Positions 63,442 through 64,000 of a DNA stretch of 64,000 bases are shown piece after piece. The stretch is taken from positions 62,001 through 126,000 of the forward strand of contig JARYGU010000014.1 of NCBI GenBank assembly GCA_033795365.1, given 5' to 3'. Numbering within the stretch: the stretch's first letter is position 1; every line of letters starts with the position of its first letter. Under the pieces are notes generated by a model. It did no database searches. It saw nothing but the letters and a program-made list of their open reading frames with translations, and had not been told where the DNA came from. This DNA comes from JARYGU01 sp033795365 (GTDB lineage: Bacteria > Pseudomonadota > Alphaproteobacteria > Rhizobiales > Rhizobiaceae). The translations under genes were made by a program, and so were the position numbers.

Positions 63442-63581
63442 ATCGGCAACCACCGGCAAGGGAGGGCAGGTGGAAATGATTCTGAAAGCTTGGAAATCAA
63501 GAGAAGAATGGCGTGGACAGCGCCCGTGCCGGCATGCTTGCTTTTCGCCGGATGCTGTAATAGCTTGCCGATAGTAAATGT

Positions 63582-63597
63582 TTTTTATCGATAAAAA
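63582..63597. promoter_or_regulatory. Candidate GntR operator upstream of the sugar ABC transporter
   Basis: TTTTTATCGATAAAAA is a perfect 16-bp palindrome 68 nt before the start of the substrate-binding protein gene. A TTGCCGATA copy lies at 63565-63573. Both resemble the core of the site at 61879-61900, in front of the other arm of the same locus. Confidence 0.5.
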
Positions 63598-63664
63598 GTC
63601 GAGCTGGCGCACCCTGCGGCACGATTTTCCAAGGAGGACAGGGGCACACCGAGAGGAGAACAAC

Positions 63665-64000
63665 ATGAGCATTTTCAGGTCGCTTCTGTCACGCCGCGCC
63701 TTTACGGCTCTGGCTGGCGCAGCCGTTTTGGCAACAATGAACCCCGCCACGTCCCTCGCGCAGGACGTGACGATACCGATTATCGTGAAGGACACGACGT
63801 CCTTCTATTGGCAGATCGTGTTGGCCGGCGCCCGGCAGGCCGGCAAGGACCTCGGCGTGAACGTTCCGGAACTCGGCGCCCAGTCCGAGGCCGATATCAA
63901 CGGCCAGATCAGCATCCTCGAGAATGCCGTCGCCGGAAGCCCGGCGGCCGTCGTGATTTCGCCGACGGAATTCAAGGCGCTCGGCAAACCCGTCGACGAG
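63665..64000 (+). CDS. Sugar ABC transporter substrate-binding protein, N-terminal part (partial)
   Basis: The first 112 codons are in the window. A twin-Arg-containing signal peptide (SRRAFTALAGAAVLATMNPA) ends around residue 32, then VTIPIIVKDTTSFYWQIVLA and GARQAGKDLGVNV, typical of periplasmic binding proteins of the RbsB/Peripla_BP_4 type. It is the first gene of what should be a sugar importer, continuing off the right edge. Position after FucU suggests L-fucose or a related 6-deoxy sugar. Confidence 0.85.
   Translation, partial: MSIFRSLLSRRAFTALAGAAVLATMNPATSLAQDVTIPIIVKDTTSFYWQIVLAGARQAGKDLGVNVPELGAQSEADINGQISILENAVAGSPAAVVISPTEFKALGKPVDE

Overview
This window comes from a GC-rich alphaproteobacterial chromosome, most likely Rhizobiaceae and close to Sinorhizobium/Ensifer. 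The judgement rests on gene content and order (hemE next to a DnaA-box-rich gap, the mnmE-mnmG-rsmG-parA-parB cluster, dnaQ-secB-fxsA-Tim44-mltA-smr), the large NAD-type glutamate dehydrogenase and the rhizobial style of the proteins. The species cannot be named from sequence reading alone. The window spans the chromosomal replication origin and its centromere (parS) region. I saw no tRNA, rRNA, insertion sequence, phage or CRISPR array.

Left part (1-31 kb): the end of leuB, a PAP2 phosphatase, a large MHS-type transporter, a gap holding two oppositely oriented pieces of a dead FtsX-type permease, then asd, a lytic transglycosylase, a carbonic anhydrase, a pyridoxal kinase, the 1,595-residue glutamate dehydrogenase, a UMF1-type MFS protein, purH, a heparinase-like protein, an rsmB-like methyltransferase, htpX, a DUF1674 protein, a nuclease-like secreted protein, two acyl-CoA synthetases (acs, prpE) on either side of the cell-cycle regulator gene trcR, a PLP-binding protein, and leuS-lptE-holA.

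Origin region (31-50.6 kb): the minus-strand cluster mnmE-mnmG-rsmG-parA-parB, rho, and hemE-hemJ. The 39,964-40,366 gap upstream of hemE is the predicted oriC. On its other side a rightward series runs through the PPDK regulatory protein, maf, aroE, coaE and dnaQ, then secB and fxsA (leftward), a Tim44-domain protein, mltA, smr, an XRE regulator and gyrB. Six copies of the 16-bp ParB site parS lie between 20.2 and 41.8 kb, three inside coding sequence or across a start region.

Right part (50.6-64 kb): a leftward operon under a cobalamin riboswitch encodes a BtuFCD-like uptake system plus a methyltransferase and a DUF2218 protein. A 26-codon ORF with a good ribosome binding site sits between riboswitch and transporter. 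Divergent from it is a COG0523 zinc-chaperone-type GTPase behind a Zur-like palindrome. A nitroreductase and a gabD-hpcH pair follow. The window ends in a sugar locus that looks like L-fucose utilisation: a mannitol-dehydrogenase-family oxidoreductase and a GntR regulator on the minus strand, then an aldo/keto reductase, a FucU-type mutarotase and the start of a sugar ABC transporter on the plus strand, with related palindromes in both control regions.

No clearly new multi-gene system stands out. The best leads are the riboswitch operon with its small ORF and two unexplained downstream genes, the parS layout, and the GntR/fucose locus.
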